This document shows positions 17,632 to 26,940 of a stretch of 64,000 nt of DNA, piece by piece; positions within the stretch are counted from its first letter, which is position 1; each line of letters begins with the position of its first letter. Origin of the DNA: Saccharomonospora amisosensis (lineage in GTDB: Bacteria; Actinomycetota; Actinomycetes; Mycobacteriales; Pseudonocardiaceae); NCBI RefSeq assembly GCF_011761185.1, contig NZ_JAAOYM010000001.1, forward strand, positions 62,001 through 126,000. The letters are read 5' to 3'. The notes beneath the pieces are model-generated. The model saw nothing but the letters and a program-made list of their open reading frames with translations, was not told the DNA's origin and made no database searches. The translations under genes were made by a program, and so were the position numbers.

Positions 17632-19266
17632 GTGGACAGTCTCATGATGGACCGGCCGCTGCAACTGAAGACGCTGTTGTGGCGCGCGGAACGGCTCTTC
17701 GGGCACAAACAGATCATCACGCGGCACGACGACGGCTACCGCCGCTATACCTACGCCGAATTCGGGAAGCGAGTTCGGCGGCTGGCTGACGCGCTGAACC
17801 GGCTCGGCGTACGCACCGGTGACCGGGTGGGCACGTTGGGCTGGAACACCGACCAGCACTACGAAGCCTACTTCGCGGTGCCCTGCATGGGCGCGGTGCT
17901 GCACACCATCAACATCCGGCTATCCCCGGACCAGATCGGGTACGTCATCGAACACGCCGGGGACAGCGTGCTCCTGGTCAGTCCTGAACAGCTGCCGATG
18001 CTGGAACAGATCCGCGACCGGCTCACCAATGTGAAAGCAGTGGTCGTGTTCGGGGATGGCCAGCCGCCGACGACCGCGCTGGGACCGGTCTACGGGTACG
18101 AGGAGTTGCTCGCCGACGCCGACGAGGAGATCGAGTTCCCCGATGTTGACGAGGACAGCCCAGCCGGAATGTGCTACACGTCGGGCACCACGGGGGAACC
18201 CAAGGGCGTGGTGTACAGCCACCGCAGCACCGTGCTGCACGCCCTGATCCTGTGCCTGCAGGGATCGATCGGCGTCGCCGAGCGGGAGACCTATCTCCTG
18301 GTGACGCCGATGTCCCACGTCAACTCGTGGGGCATGCCGTACGCCTGCGCCCTGCAAGGAGCATCGCTGGCGTTGCCGGGAACGCAGCCACGACCGCACC
18401 ACTACCTGGAGATCATCGAGCACGCCCGAGTCAGTGTCTGCGTCGCCGCGGTGACGGTCGGCATGCTCATGCGCCAGGAACTCGAATCCGGACGGCAATC
18501 CTACGTTCTCGACTCGCTGCACACCTTGTGGCTGGGCGGCCAGGCGCCCCCGATCGGCGAGATACGGTGGTGGCAGCAAGCACACGGTGTGCACGTGTGC
18601 CAGGGCTGGGGCATGACCGAGGCGTCGCCGCTGCTCACCTTCACCACCCTCACCAGCCAGTTCACCGACCTCGACGACGAGGGGAAGTTCCGCCTGCTCG
18701 GCACCCAAGGCCAGCCGATGCCGCTCGTGGAGATCAAGCTGGTCGACGACCACGGCGAAGAGCTGCCCTGGGATGGCAAACACGCCGGTGAGATCCTCGC
18801 GCGCTCCCCCTGGGTGGCCCGCGCCTACTACCACGACACACGTTCCCAGGACAGCTTCGCTGGTGGCTGGTTCCACACCGGCGACGTCGGCGTCATCGAC
18901 CAGAACGGCTACCTGTGGCTGGTCGATCGCGTCAAAGACCTGATCAAAAGCGGTGGCGAATGGATCTCGTCAGTCGATTTGGAGAACGCACTCATGGGGC
19001 ATCCGGAAGTCCGGGAAGCCGCGGTGGTAGCCGCACCGGATCCGGTCTGGCTGGAGCGACCGATTGCCATCGTCGCCACCAACTCGCCGGTGGCGTCCGA
19101 CGATCTCACCGAATTCCTCCGTGAGAAGTTCCCCAAGTTCTGGTTGCCGGACCGCTTCGTGTTCGTCGACGAGGTACCCAAGACCGGAGTCGGAAAATTC
19201 AACAAGAAGCTGCTCCGTAAACAAATTGCCGCCGGAAACAACCACAGCACGGACAAGACCCCCTGA
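17632..19266 (+). CDS. Acyl-CoA synthetase (AMP-forming)
   Basis: A 544-residue adenylate-forming ligase. P-loop CYTSGTTGEPKGVVYSHRS is at about residue 180, GWGMTEASPL in the middle, VGVIDQNGYLWLVDRVKDLIKSGGEW at the hinge, and KTGVGKFNKKLLRK carries the C-terminal catalytic lysine. GTG 17632 follows AAGGGAGAG and is preferred; ATG 17644 and 17647 are alternatives. It would convert the carboxylic acid made by the oxidative half of the pathway to its CoA ester for the dehydrogenases and crotonase. The medium-chain FadD-type subgroup is likely; the substrate is unknown. Confidence 0.9.
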   Translation: MDSLMMDRPLQLKTLLWRAERLFGHKQIITRHDDGYRRYTYAEFGKRVRRLADALNRLGVRTGDRVGTLGWNTDQHYEAYFAVPCMGAVLHTINIRLSPDQIGYVIEHAGDSVLLVSPEQLPMLEQIRDRLTNVKAVVVFGDGQPPTTALGPVYGYEELLADADEEIEFPDVDEDSPAGMCYTSGTTGEPKGVVYSHRSTVLHALILCLQGSIGVAERETYLLVTPMSHVNSWGMPYACALQGASLALPGTQPRPHHYLEIIEHARVSVCVAAVTVGMLMRQELESGRQSYVLDSLHTLWLGGQAPPIGEIRWWQQAHGVHVCQGWGMTEASPLLTFTTLTSQFTDLDDEGKFRLLGTQGQPMPLVEIKLVDDHGEELPWDGKHAGEILARSPWVARAYYHDTRSQDSFAGGWFHTGDVGVIDQNGYLWLVDRVKDLIKSGGEWISSVDLENALMGHPEVREAAVVAAPDPVWLERPIAIVATNSPVASDDLTEFLREKFPKFWLPDRFVFVDEVPKTGVGKFNKKLLRKQIAAGNNHSTDKTP

Positions 19267-19304
19267 CGCGAAACCAAGTCAAGACGACACCAAGGAGAAA
19301 CGAC

Positions 19305-20087
19305 ATGAACACGGGAACAGCCAACCGGATGTGGGCTTTGCCGGGGGCGGAATTCACACTCGACACCGGCATCATGATCGTCAACGGGCAGGGACAGGTC
19401 ACCATTCCGGTACCGTCCTTTCTCATCGAACACGACCGGGGGCTGGTCCTGTTCGACACCGGCATCGCGTTCGAGGCGGCCGAGGACCCGCACGCCGTCT
19501 ACGGCGACCTCGCGGACCTCGTCGGACTCGCCTACGGCCCGGAGGACCGTGTGGACCGGAAACTCGAGGCGCTTGGCTACAAGCCCTCGGCCATCGATCA
19601 CGTGATCGTCTCGCACGCGCATTTCGACCATGCCGGCGGCATCCGGCTCTTCCCCGACGCTCAGCTGTACATCGGTGAAGGCGACCTGCCCTACTCGTAC
19701 TGGCCGTTGCCCGCAGCCAAACCCTTCTTCCGGACCGCGGATTTCGACACGACGCGTGACTGGAAATGGAACCAGCTCTCGACGGATCATGACCTGTTCG
19801 GCGACGGCAGCATCGTCATCCACCGCATGCCAGGTCACACCCCCGGCAACACCAGCGTGCTGGTGCGGCTGCCCAACCAGACGTTCCTGCTCACCGGTGA
19901 CACCGTCCACCTCCGCCAGGCCCTCACCGAAGACCTTCCGATGCCGTCGGACTACAACACCTTGCAGGCGGTCCGCTCGATCCGTCGCCTCAAGCAGCTC
20001 GCGAGGGCGCACGATGCCACGGTGTGGATCTCCCACGATCCCGAGGACTGGGCGACGCTCAAGCACGCACCCGCTTGCTACGACTGA
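19305..20087 (+). CDS. Metallo-beta-lactamase-fold hydrolase, lactonase-like
   Basis: A 260-residue protein with the metal motif VSHAHFDHAGG (H104, H106, D108, H109), a further PGHTPGN histidine and LLTGDTVH. Length, VPSFLIEHDRGLVLFDTG and layout match the N-acyl homoserine lactonase-like branch (AttM/AiiA relatives), which opens lactone rings. It follows CAAGGAGAAACG. In this operon it would fit as the lactone hydrolase after a Baeyer-Villiger step. A second copy of the family is decayed at 24220-25001. Confidence 0.85.
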   Translation: MNTGTANRMWALPGAEFTLDTGIMIVNGQGQVTIPVPSFLIEHDRGLVLFDTGIAFEAAEDPHAVYGDLADLVGLAYGPEDRVDRKLEALGYKPSAIDHVIVSHAHFDHAGGIRLFPDAQLYIGEGDLPYSYWPLPAAKPFFRTADFDTTRDWKWNQLSTDHDLFGDGSIVIHRMPGHTPGNTSVLVRLPNQTFLLTGDTVHLRQALTEDLPMPSDYNTLQAVRSIRRLKQLARAHDATVWISHDPEDWATLKHAPACYD

Positions 20088-20091
20088 CACC

Positions 20092-20517
20092 ATGGCTGTT
20101 CTCGTCGAATACTCGTGCACGTCGTGCCGTGCACGACACGAAGCATGGGTGGAACACCCAATCCCCGCGGCCACCAGCTGCGTGCGGTGCGCGCGCCCGG
20201 CACGCCGCCGGTTCGGAGGTGCGCTGTTGCGCGGTACACCCTCAACCGACGTCGCCCGGCATCCTGGCGGCACAAACTGCCAGCACGGACCAAGCATCCC
20301 CGGTGCGTGCACGCTCCTCCCGACAGCGGCACGCTCACTGGCCGCACGCGCTCGCGGGGACAATCGAGCTCTGGAAGCGGAGATCGCCCACCAGGAAGCC
20401 GCCATCGCCGCAGGAACGCTCGACCCCACCGCGACGCCGGTCACGCCGTACCACGGCCACCAGCCGCCGCCGACTGCCGCTCCCAGAAACGACTCCTCAC
20501 CAGGACCCGGCGTGTAG
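20092..20517 (+). CDS. FmdB-like zinc-ribbon protein
   Basis: A 141-residue small protein with an N-terminal zinc ribbon (YSCTSCRARHE, then SCVRCARPARR; C-x2-C and C-x2-C) and a low-complexity, proline-rich tail. It starts 4 bp after the hydrolase stop, so it is co-transcribed. FmdB-type ribbons accompany several actinobacterial enzymes and may aid assembly or regulation; no reaction is known. Confidence 0.65.
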   Translation: MAVLVEYSCTSCRARHEAWVEHPIPAATSCVRCARPARRRFGGALLRGTPSTDVARHPGGTNCQHGPSIPGACTLLPTAARSLAARARGDNRALEAEIAHQEAAIAAGTLDPTATPVTPYHGHQPPPTAAPRNDSSPGPGV

Positions 20518-20618
20518 CGAAACGGAACCCTTGCGACTCACCGCAGGACCGCGCCGCCAGTAGGCCTGTCGCCTGTTCCGCAGGCACAGCAACAGGCGTG
20601 GCGAGAAAGGAAGAATAC

Positions 20619-21722
20619 ATGTTCGAGGGCCGGATCGCGCAATTCAACGCACCCGAGCAGCCATTTGAGCTGCGGCGCGTCGCGCTACCGTCGATTGGAC
20701 CGGACGAAGTGCTGGTGAAGGTACACCGAGCCAACATCTGCGGCTCAGACCTGCACGCCTGGCACGGTTCGTTCGTCACCCGCGGGCTCGGCGGGACGCT
20801 ACCAACCGTGCTCGGCCACGAGATGGTCGGTTCGGTGGCCGCAACCGGCGAACGAGTCACCGAGGACTCCAACGGCGCGCCGGTGCAGACGGGCACACGG
20901 GTGGTGTTCCCCTACTTCTTTCCCTGCCACCGGTGTCGGAGCTGCCTGGCGGGACGGCGCGTGTCCTGTCAGAAGCTGACGATGGCCATGCTCGGCGACG
21001 CCAGCAGACCACCCTACTTCGTTGGTGGCTACGGTGACTACTTTCTGCTCCCCGCCGGCGCGGTGCTCTACACCGTGCCGGACACGCTGCCTGACGAAGT
21101 GGTGTCGGGGGTCAACTGTGCGCTGTCGCAGATGATCTACGGACTGGAGCGAGCCGACCTGAGCTTCGGCGAACGCGTCATCATACAGGGGGCTGGCGGG
21201 CTCGGGCTGTTCGCGACGGCGATTGCCCGTGCCCGCGGGGCCGCGCAGGTCATCGTGGTCGACGCGGTCCCCGAGCGGTTGGAACTGGCCCGCGCATTCG
21301 GAGCTGACGAGGTGATCAGCCTCGCTGATCATCCCGATCCGGCGGATCGTATCCGGCGGGCGCGCAAGTTGACCGACGGCGGCGCGGACGTGGTGGTAGA
21401 GGTGGCCGGCACCCCGGCCGTGGTGCCGGAAGGCCTGAAGATGCTCGCCCAGAGCGGCCGCTACCTGGAAGTCGGCAACATCAACATGGGACAAACCTAC
21501 GCAGCCGACCCATCCCGACTGGTCACCGCGAACAAGAGCATCATCGGCGTCTCGCTGTACGAACCCACAGCGCTGAGCCAAGCGCTCTCCTTTCTCGCGG
21601 CCAACCAGCACCGGCTCCCGCTGGACCAGTTCACCACCACGACGTTTCCTCTGGAAGACATCAACGCGGCGTTCGCCGCGGCGGACAGCCGCAAGGTCGT
21701 GCGCGCCAGCATCGTGATGTGA
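20619..21722 (+). CDS. Zinc-dependent alcohol dehydrogenase (MDR family)
   Basis: A 367-residue medium-chain dehydrogenase. Catalytic zinc region NICGSDLHAWHG and LGHEMVGSV; structural zinc lobe CHRCRSCLAGRRVSC; the NAD-binding GAGGLGLFATAIARARGA followed by VVDAVPERLE (the acidic residue favours NAD). ATG 20619 follows GAAAGGAAG. It would oxidise a secondary or primary alcohol, either the P450 product to a ketone or a hydroxyacid to a semialdehyde. It is separated from the zinc-ribbon gene by 101 bp. Confidence 0.9.
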   Translation: MFEGRIAQFNAPEQPFELRRVALPSIGPDEVLVKVHRANICGSDLHAWHGSFVTRGLGGTLPTVLGHEMVGSVAATGERVTEDSNGAPVQTGTRVVFPYFFPCHRCRSCLAGRRVSCQKLTMAMLGDASRPPYFVGGYGDYFLLPAGAVLYTVPDTLPDEVVSGVNCALSQMIYGLERADLSFGERVIIQGAGGLGLFATAIARARGAAQVIVVDAVPERLELARAFGADEVISLADHPDPADRIRRARKLTDGGADVVVEVAGTPAVVPEGLKMLAQSGRYLEVGNINMGQTYAADPSRLVTANKSIIGVSLYEPTALSQALSFLAANQHRLPLDQFTTTTFPLEDINAAFAAADSRKVVRASIVM

Positions 21723-21760
21723 GACCACCACAACGACCACCGACCGGGAAGGCCGCAGCA

Positions 21761-23200
21761 TTGGACCAGCACGACAGAACACAGCACTACATCGGCGGGC
21801 AATGGGTGCAACCCAGCGGGACAGACCGCATCGCCGTGGTCAACCCGGCCACCGAGCAGATCATCGGACACGTGCCGACCGGAACCGTCGACGACGTCGA
21901 CCGTGCGGTGACAGCGGCGCGGAACGCGTTCGATCCCGGTGTGTCCATGGCCGAGCGCCGAGACCGGGTGGCCCGGCTGGTCGCGGCTCTGGAGCCCCGA
22001 CTGCCGGACATCGCCACCACCATCGGACAGGAGATCGGCGCGCCACTGAAGGTGCAGCGCGGTGTGCAGACCGCCGTGCCCATGGCGATCGCCAGCAGCT
22101 ATCGGGGCCTGCTCGAGGAAACGAACTTCGAAGAGCAGGTCGGCAACTCATTGGTGATCCGGGAGCCCTACGGGGTGGTCGGGGCCATCACACCGTGGAA
22201 CTACCCGCTGTATCAGGTGGTCGCGAAAGTGCTGCCGGCTGTCGCGGCGGGATGCACCGTCGTCCTCAAGCCAAGCGAGGTGGCGCCCCTGTCGGTGTAC
22301 CAGTTCATGGAGGCGGCACACGAGGCCGGCCTACCGCCGGGAGTCCTGAACCTGGTGACGGGATACGGACCAGAGGTCGGCGAGGCGGTAGCCGGTCATC
22401 CCGGAGTCGACCTCGTCTCCTTCACCGGTTCGACGGCGACCGGCAGGCGCGTCGCCTCGATCGCCGCGGACACCATCAAGAAGGTATGCCTCGAACTCGG
22501 CGGAAAGTCCGCCAACATCATCCTCGACGACGCCGACCTCGACACCGCCGTCAAAGTCGGCGTGGGCAACGCATTCCTCAACTCCGGCCAGACCTGCGCG
22601 GCATGGACCCGGATGCTCGTGCCCGAATCACGCTACGACGAGGCGCTCCTGCTCGCACGCCAGGCCGCGCAACGCTACACCGTCGGTGACCCGTTCGACC
22701 CAGCGACCAGACTCGGCCCGCTGGCCTCACAGACCCAGCAAGCACGCGTCCGCGGGTACATCGAACGTGCCGTCGCGGACGGAGCCCGACTCGTCACCGG
22801 CGGCCCCGAGCCCGTACTTGAGCGCGGCTACTTCATCGCCCCCACCGTGCTCGCCGACGTGCACAGCGACTCCGAACTAGCACAACAGGAAGTCTTCGGA
22901 CCAGTACTGGCCGTCATGAGCTACCGCGATGACGGCGAGGCAGTCCGGATCGCCAACGACACGATGTACGGGCTCTCCGGCGCCATCTGGTCGGCGGACC
23001 ACCGGCGCGCGATCGCCCTCGCCCGCCGGATACAGACCGGACAGCTCGACATCAACGGCGCCCCCTACAACCCACGCGCACCATTCGGTGGCTACAAGAA
23101 GTCCGGCATCGGCCGCGAACTCGGTCCCGCCGGCCTCAAGGAATACCTCCAGACAAAATCAGTCCAGCTGCCGGACTCGGTCATCAGCCAGCAAGAGTAG
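21761..23200 (+). CDS. Aldehyde dehydrogenase (NAD(P)+)
   Basis: A protein of about 479 residues: TPWNYPLYQVVAKVLPAVAAGCTVVLKPSE, VSFTGSTATGRRV, catalytic glutamate in LELGGKSANII and catalytic cysteine in NSGQTCAAWTR; the end FGGYKKSGIGRELG is typical. TTG 21761 (LDQHDRTQHYIGGQW) is chosen because GGGAAGG lies 8 bp upstream; GTG 21719, overlapping the previous stop, would add 14 residues. Last gene of the operon, it would convert an aldehyde or semialdehyde to the acid that the acyl-CoA synthetase activates. Confidence 0.88.
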   Translation: MDQHDRTQHYIGGQWVQPSGTDRIAVVNPATEQIIGHVPTGTVDDVDRAVTAARNAFDPGVSMAERRDRVARLVAALEPRLPDIATTIGQEIGAPLKVQRGVQTAVPMAIASSYRGLLEETNFEEQVGNSLVIREPYGVVGAITPWNYPLYQVVAKVLPAVAAGCTVVLKPSEVAPLSVYQFMEAAHEAGLPPGVLNLVTGYGPEVGEAVAGHPGVDLVSFTGSTATGRRVASIAADTIKKVCLELGGKSANIILDDADLDTAVKVGVGNAFLNSGQTCAAWTRMLVPESRYDEALLLARQAAQRYTVGDPFDPATRLGPLASQTQQARVRGYIERAVADGARLVTGGPEPVLERGYFIAPTVLADVHSDSELAQQEVFGPVLAVMSYRDDGEAVRIANDTMYGLSGAIWSADHRRAIALARRIQTGQLDINGAPYNPRAPFGGYKKSGIGRELGPAGLKEYLQTKSVQLPDSVISQQE

Positions 23201-23339
23201 TAGGGAAATCTCAGGTTTCTGGCGCAGCCCAAAATAGACATTCCAGAGTTTGTCTCACCGTGGCCATGAAGGCAGGCCGCAGTGTCTGCGCCGAGTACCG
23301 TGCGCGTCACGAGCTGCCGTCGCTTCCTCGTGTCACACT

Positions 23340-23790
23340 GGGGCGTCGAAAATCTCCTCCGCGCGTAGACGACTGGTGTCTCGGGCCGAGTGAGCGTGTT
23401 GGATGGATGCGGCCGACCAGGATCGTATGGTCGCCGCCCCGGGTAACGCGCCTCGACCCGCACTCAACCGTCGCCACCGCATTCTGAAGGCGGGGCGTTC
23501 CAAGTACGCCCTCCTTTCGTCGCAACCGAACGGCGAAGCCGGTATGGCGCGGGCCTAGGATGCTGACGGCGAACCGGTGGGTGCGCCCGAAGGCGGAGTG
23601 ACAGTCGGCCGACCTGTCGAGGCATACCAGAACAAGCGGGGACTGACGGACGGGGCCCGCGAACGCGCTCGCGGTGAAACCCAGCGACGGCCGGCCGCGT
23701 CGACGGTGGTGACTATCGTGACCCGCTGGGGAACTGGCTCGTGGCTTCCCGGAACAGCCCTTCGTCCACAAGCAGACCGCACTCACTCAT
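23340..23790 (-). pseudogene. Flavin reductase, decayed
   Basis: Starting at ATG 23790 (MSECGLLVDEGLFREATSQFPSG), frames then switch to give [58 protein letters not shown] and GGDHTILVGRI. The order equals an intact split-barrel flavin reductase with several frameshifts. It directly follows the decayed RibA part, reproducing the ribBA-reductase order of the live operon on the opposite strand. Confidence 0.8.
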
Positions 23791-24165
23791 GTCGCTTCTC
23801 CGGCGGCGACGAGGGTGAGGCCGAGCAGGTCCCCATCTTTCCTGCTTCGTTCGCGGGTACCGAATGTTGTGCGACGTGTGCTCGCACACCACGGGCACCC
23901 CTTCGACGATCCCTATTCCATATCCCGCGCCCTGCGCATTTGGCAGGGTCGTTGGTGAGCCGCCACATCCGCTTGACGCGGAGATCCCGCAGGATCTGTG
24001 CCCCAATGCGGTACTCCCGGTTATCGGCAGGTTGCCCGATCGCCTGGTTCCCCTCCGCTGTGTCCAGCCCGTCGTGCTGCAAGGTGTAGGCCCGCAGCTT
24101 GTGGCCGTGCTGCGAGATCGGTCGCCCCCTTCCTGGGCGCTCAGCGCTACCGTACTGTCTGCCAT
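23783..24165 (-). pseudogene. GTP cyclohydrolase II (RibA part), decayed
   Basis: Pieces in different frames spell the C-terminal third of Rib[75 protein letters not shown] and HNIRYPRTKQERWG. The upstream RibB half and the zinc region are missing. Its stop overlaps the start of the decayed flavin reductase. It represents a second, lost flavin-supply pair. Confidence 0.8.
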
Positions 24166-24219
24166 GGTCGCTCCGTCTCCTTCAGGGCGCCGCTGGTCCC
24201 AAACCCGTCGGAGATGGGG

Positions 24220-25001
24220 CTACTCGTAGCAGGCGGGCGTGCTCGAACTCCGCACAGTCCTGTCATGACTGATCCACACCGTGGCGTCCGCGGTGTCGCG
24301 GCGCAACTGCAGTCGCCTGATCGACCGCAGCGACTCCTCCGTGCTGGCGTCATACGGCGTGGGAGCCACCGTCTCCAAAGCCTCACGCAGGTGGACGGTG
24401 TCCCCGGTGAGGACGAAGTTACGACCCGGAAGGCGCACCAGCAGGCTCAGCTCCCCGGGCGTGTGCCCCGGAGTGAAAAGGATGACCAGACTGCCGTCGC
24501 CGAGACGTCGACGTCACAGCGCGGTACCTCCCGCCACCGGGTGCCCCGCACCGCGTCCAGGTCCTCCCGCCGGAATAACGCCGCACCCGCGGGGTCCGGC
24601 CAATACGCGTACCGCATGTCACCTTCACAGACGAAGAACTCCGCATCGGGGAACAGGTGCAGCCCGCCCGTGTGGTCGAAGTGGGTATGCGAGGCGATCA
24701 CGTATCTCACGTCCGAGCTTCGGTACCCGAGCGCCTCGAGCTGCCGGTCCACCGTCTGCTCGGGGGTGTACCGAAGGCCGAGGAACGCGGCCAGCTCGCC
24801 ATACACGCCCTCAGGATCCTGGGCCGCAGCAGGAACCAGGCCCGTGTCGAAGAGTACCAGACCCTTCGGATGCTCGATCAGATACGCCGGCATCAGGATC
24901 GTGGTCTCTCACAAAGCGCCGACCATCAGAATCGACTTGTCGAGGGTGAACGTCGGCGAGTCCAATGCCCACAACCGCTTGGCCGTGGTGAATCCAGTCA
25001 T
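24220..25001 (-). pseudogene. Metallo-beta-lactamase-fold lactonase-like protein, broken
   Basis: ATG 25001 has a good site (GAGGAGG) and begins MTGFTTAKRLWALDSPTFTL, but an in-frame TGA falls after MVGAL, before MPAYLIEHPKGLVLFDTG. The frame then runs through IASHTHFDHTGGLHLFPD and shifts near 24480 to give FVLTGDTVHLREAL and ATVWISHD to the stop at 24220. Metal-binding motifs match the intact paralogue at 19305. One nonsense and one frameshift mark it as dead. Confidence 0.85.
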
Positions 25002-25031
25002 TCCGAATACCTCCTCGCGATACGCTCGCGG

Positions 25032-25590
25032 TCACGCCACGGGAGTGCGAGGCTGGACGTCGAAGTCGAGAGGGCTCGTCCTTCACCGGATTGCCGCCAC
25101 ACTCACGGTGCAGCACCGGCATGATCTCCTCGGCAAAGTAGGACATCTGGTCCTCGACCTCCTGGCAAGCGAAGCCGCCGAGTTCGAACCACGCGTGGAA
25201 CATGAAGCCGTCGTAGCCACACTCCTGCTTGACCTTCATGATCGTGTCGATCAGGTACAGCTTGGAGCCGTGAATCGCGGTCTCCTTCTGCCGCAGCAGG
25301 TCCGCAGTGACCTTCATGCTCAGGTCGTAAAACGGCTCGTCGGCCTCGGCGAGCACGGCCGCGAAACCGAAGGGCCCGTAGTAGTCCCACTGCAGCTCCA
25401 TCGCCCGGCCCGCGCAGTCCATGTCGCCGAGGCCCTTGTCGACGACGTGGATATAGCGGCAGGTCACCACGCTGCGGCGCCTCTCCGCGTCCCAGCCGTA
25501 CTTGAACCGCCCCCGGTCAAGACGGTCAGGCCAGCCCGCCTTCTCCGCGGCGTCCTTGTACAGCTCGATGTTCTCCTTCAGCCGGGAGAG
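25032..25590 (-). pseudogene. Luciferase-like monooxygenase, C-terminal remnant
   Basis: About the last 185 residues of an LLM protein remain: LKENIELYKDAAEKAGW, YIHVVDKGLGDMDCAG, LLRQKETAIHGSKLYLIDTI, MFHAWFELGGF and FAEEIMPVLHREC. A frameshift near 25085 moves the true end to LDFDVQPRTPVA with TGA at 25032-25034. The N-terminal half is cut at about 25590, where a crotonase on the other strand begins mid-gene. It is followed 30 bp later by the broken lactonase, a gene pairing like the live operon. Confidence 0.8.
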
Positions 25591-26321
25591 AAGCTCAACG
25601 CGTTCACCCCCGAAACGCTCGTCGAGCTCACCGACGCGGTCGCCCGTGCCGCCGAGGACGGCCAGGTGGGCGTGATCGTGTTGACCGGCGCAGGAGAGCG
25701 AGCCTTCTCCGCCGGCGGTGACGTCGCCACCGAGAGCGCGCGGACGATCTCCGCCGCGGCAGGAGCCGACGCCTTCGACGAGAGGTGCGAACGGCTGTAC
25801 CAGGCGTTGCGAGGTTGCCTGAAACCGGTGATCGCCCGGGTGGACGGATACGCGATCGGGGCGGACACCACATGGCGTACATGTGCGACTTCACGATCTC
25901 CTCGGACGGGTCAGTGTTCGGGCAGAACGGGCCGCGCGTGGCCAGCACGGCCGAGGGATGGATCGTCAGCCACCTCTGGTCCGTCGTCGGCATGAAACGG
26001 GCCAAGGAGATCTGGATGTTGTGTCGGCGCCACGACGCTCAGCAAGCTCTCCAGTGGAGCTTGGTCAACTCGGTCGTACCGGCGGATGAACTCGACACCG
26101 AGGTCCGGCGCTGGTGCGACGAACTGCTGGCGTTGAGCCCCACGGTACTGAAGCTGGTGAAGAAGTCGTTCGACGACTCCCTGGCACCGGTTCGCAAGGC
26201 GCAGGACCGGTTCAAGATCCTCGACCAGGTCAACCCCGGCTTCTGGACTTGGGGTGAGCAGACCGAGGGCGCATCGGCGTTCCTGGAGAAGCGCGCCCCC
26301 GGCTTCTCCCCGTGGCGGTGA
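25588..26321 (+). pseudogene. Crotonase (MenB/BadI-like CoA hydrolase or synthase), truncated and frameshifted
   Basis: The reading starts inside the protein at EKLNAFTPETLVELTDAV, continues GVIVLTGAGERAFSAGGDV and VIARVDGYAIG, then shifts frame near 25872 to GGHHMAYMCDFTISSD, IFGQ-like VFGQNGPRVAS, KRAKEIWMLCRR and the long C-terminus ending EKRAPGFSPWR at 26321. The motifs GAGERAFSAGGD and the REIW-LCR block are shared with naphthoyl-CoA synthase and 2-ketocyclohexanecarboxyl-CoA hydrolase (BadI) relatives, so an alicyclic-ring role is possible. The 5' end is missing at the head-to-head junction. Confidence 0.75.
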
Positions 26322-26326
26322 GTACG

Positions 26327-26866
26327 ATGGGAACGCCCACGGAGAACGGCTACGTTCGGGTCAAGGTCGAACGGGCGGTCGCGGTCCTGACTGTCGACCG
26401 GCCACCCGCCAACGCGCTCGACCGGCAACTCGTGGACCAGCTCAGCCGGGCGGCCACCTCACTTGTGCGGCGGGGAGACGTCGGTGCCGTCGTGATCACC
26501 AGCACCCGGTCCAGGTTCATCGCCGGCGCCGACATCAAGATGTTGCGCGGGCTCGATGACTCATTGTTTCCGAGGTTCGTCAGCGCGATCCAGCGCGGTT
26601 TCGACGACTTGCAACGGCTGCCGATGCCGAGGATCGCGGCGGTCAACGGTCCGGCCGTGGGTGGCGGGCTGGAGCTGGCCCTGGCCTGCGACCCGCGGTT
26701 CGTGGCCGAAGGGACCCGGCTGGGCCTGCCCGAGGTGCGGTTGAGGCTGCTTCTCGGGGCGGGCGGCACGCAGCGACTGGTAGAGGCCGTCGGTAAGGGC
26801 CCTACGCTGGAGTTGCTCTACACCGGTAGGGCGGTCACCCCCGAAGAGGGGTTGCGTCTCGGGCTA
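26327..26866 (+). pseudogene. Enoyl-CoA hydratase, 3'-truncated by an insertion sequence
   Basis: From ATG 26327 (MGTPTENGYVRVKVER; GTG 26318 overlapping the previous stop is an alternative) about 180 residues of a crotonase are intact: RPPANALDRQLVDQL, RFIAGADIKML, AAVNGPAVGGGLELALACD, GLPEVRLRLLLGAGGTQRL. The reading is cut after PEEGLRLGL by the IS5 element at 26867. The C-terminal 60-80 residues are not found after the insertion. Confidence 0.85.
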
Positions 26867-26940
26867 GGGCCTGTTTCAATGCGCTGAGCTGGGAGGTCTT
26901 TTGCTGCGGAGGGTTTGCGGCGTTTCGTTGGCCAAATAGG

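Noticed and set aside
18909-20444. Long minus-strand frame (511 codons) opposite the synthetase, hydrolase and zinc-ribbon genes
   Set aside because: The plus strand carries clear family motifs throughout; such antisense frames are expected in GC-rich DNA.
23251-23270. TGTCTCA half-site after the aldehyde dehydrogenase gene
   Set aside because: No second half-site at the right spacing and no promoter position; a 7-mer can occur by chance.
24893-25001. In-frame TGA in the MBL remnant as possible selenocysteine codon
   Set aside because: A later frameshift in the same gene and decayed neighbours make simple gene death more likely, and no SECIS-like hairpin was seen.
23998-25995. Plus-strand 665-codon frame across the decayed operon
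   Set aside because: Only its last part (from about 25588) is crotonase-like; the rest is antisense to readable LLM, MBL and RibA remnants.
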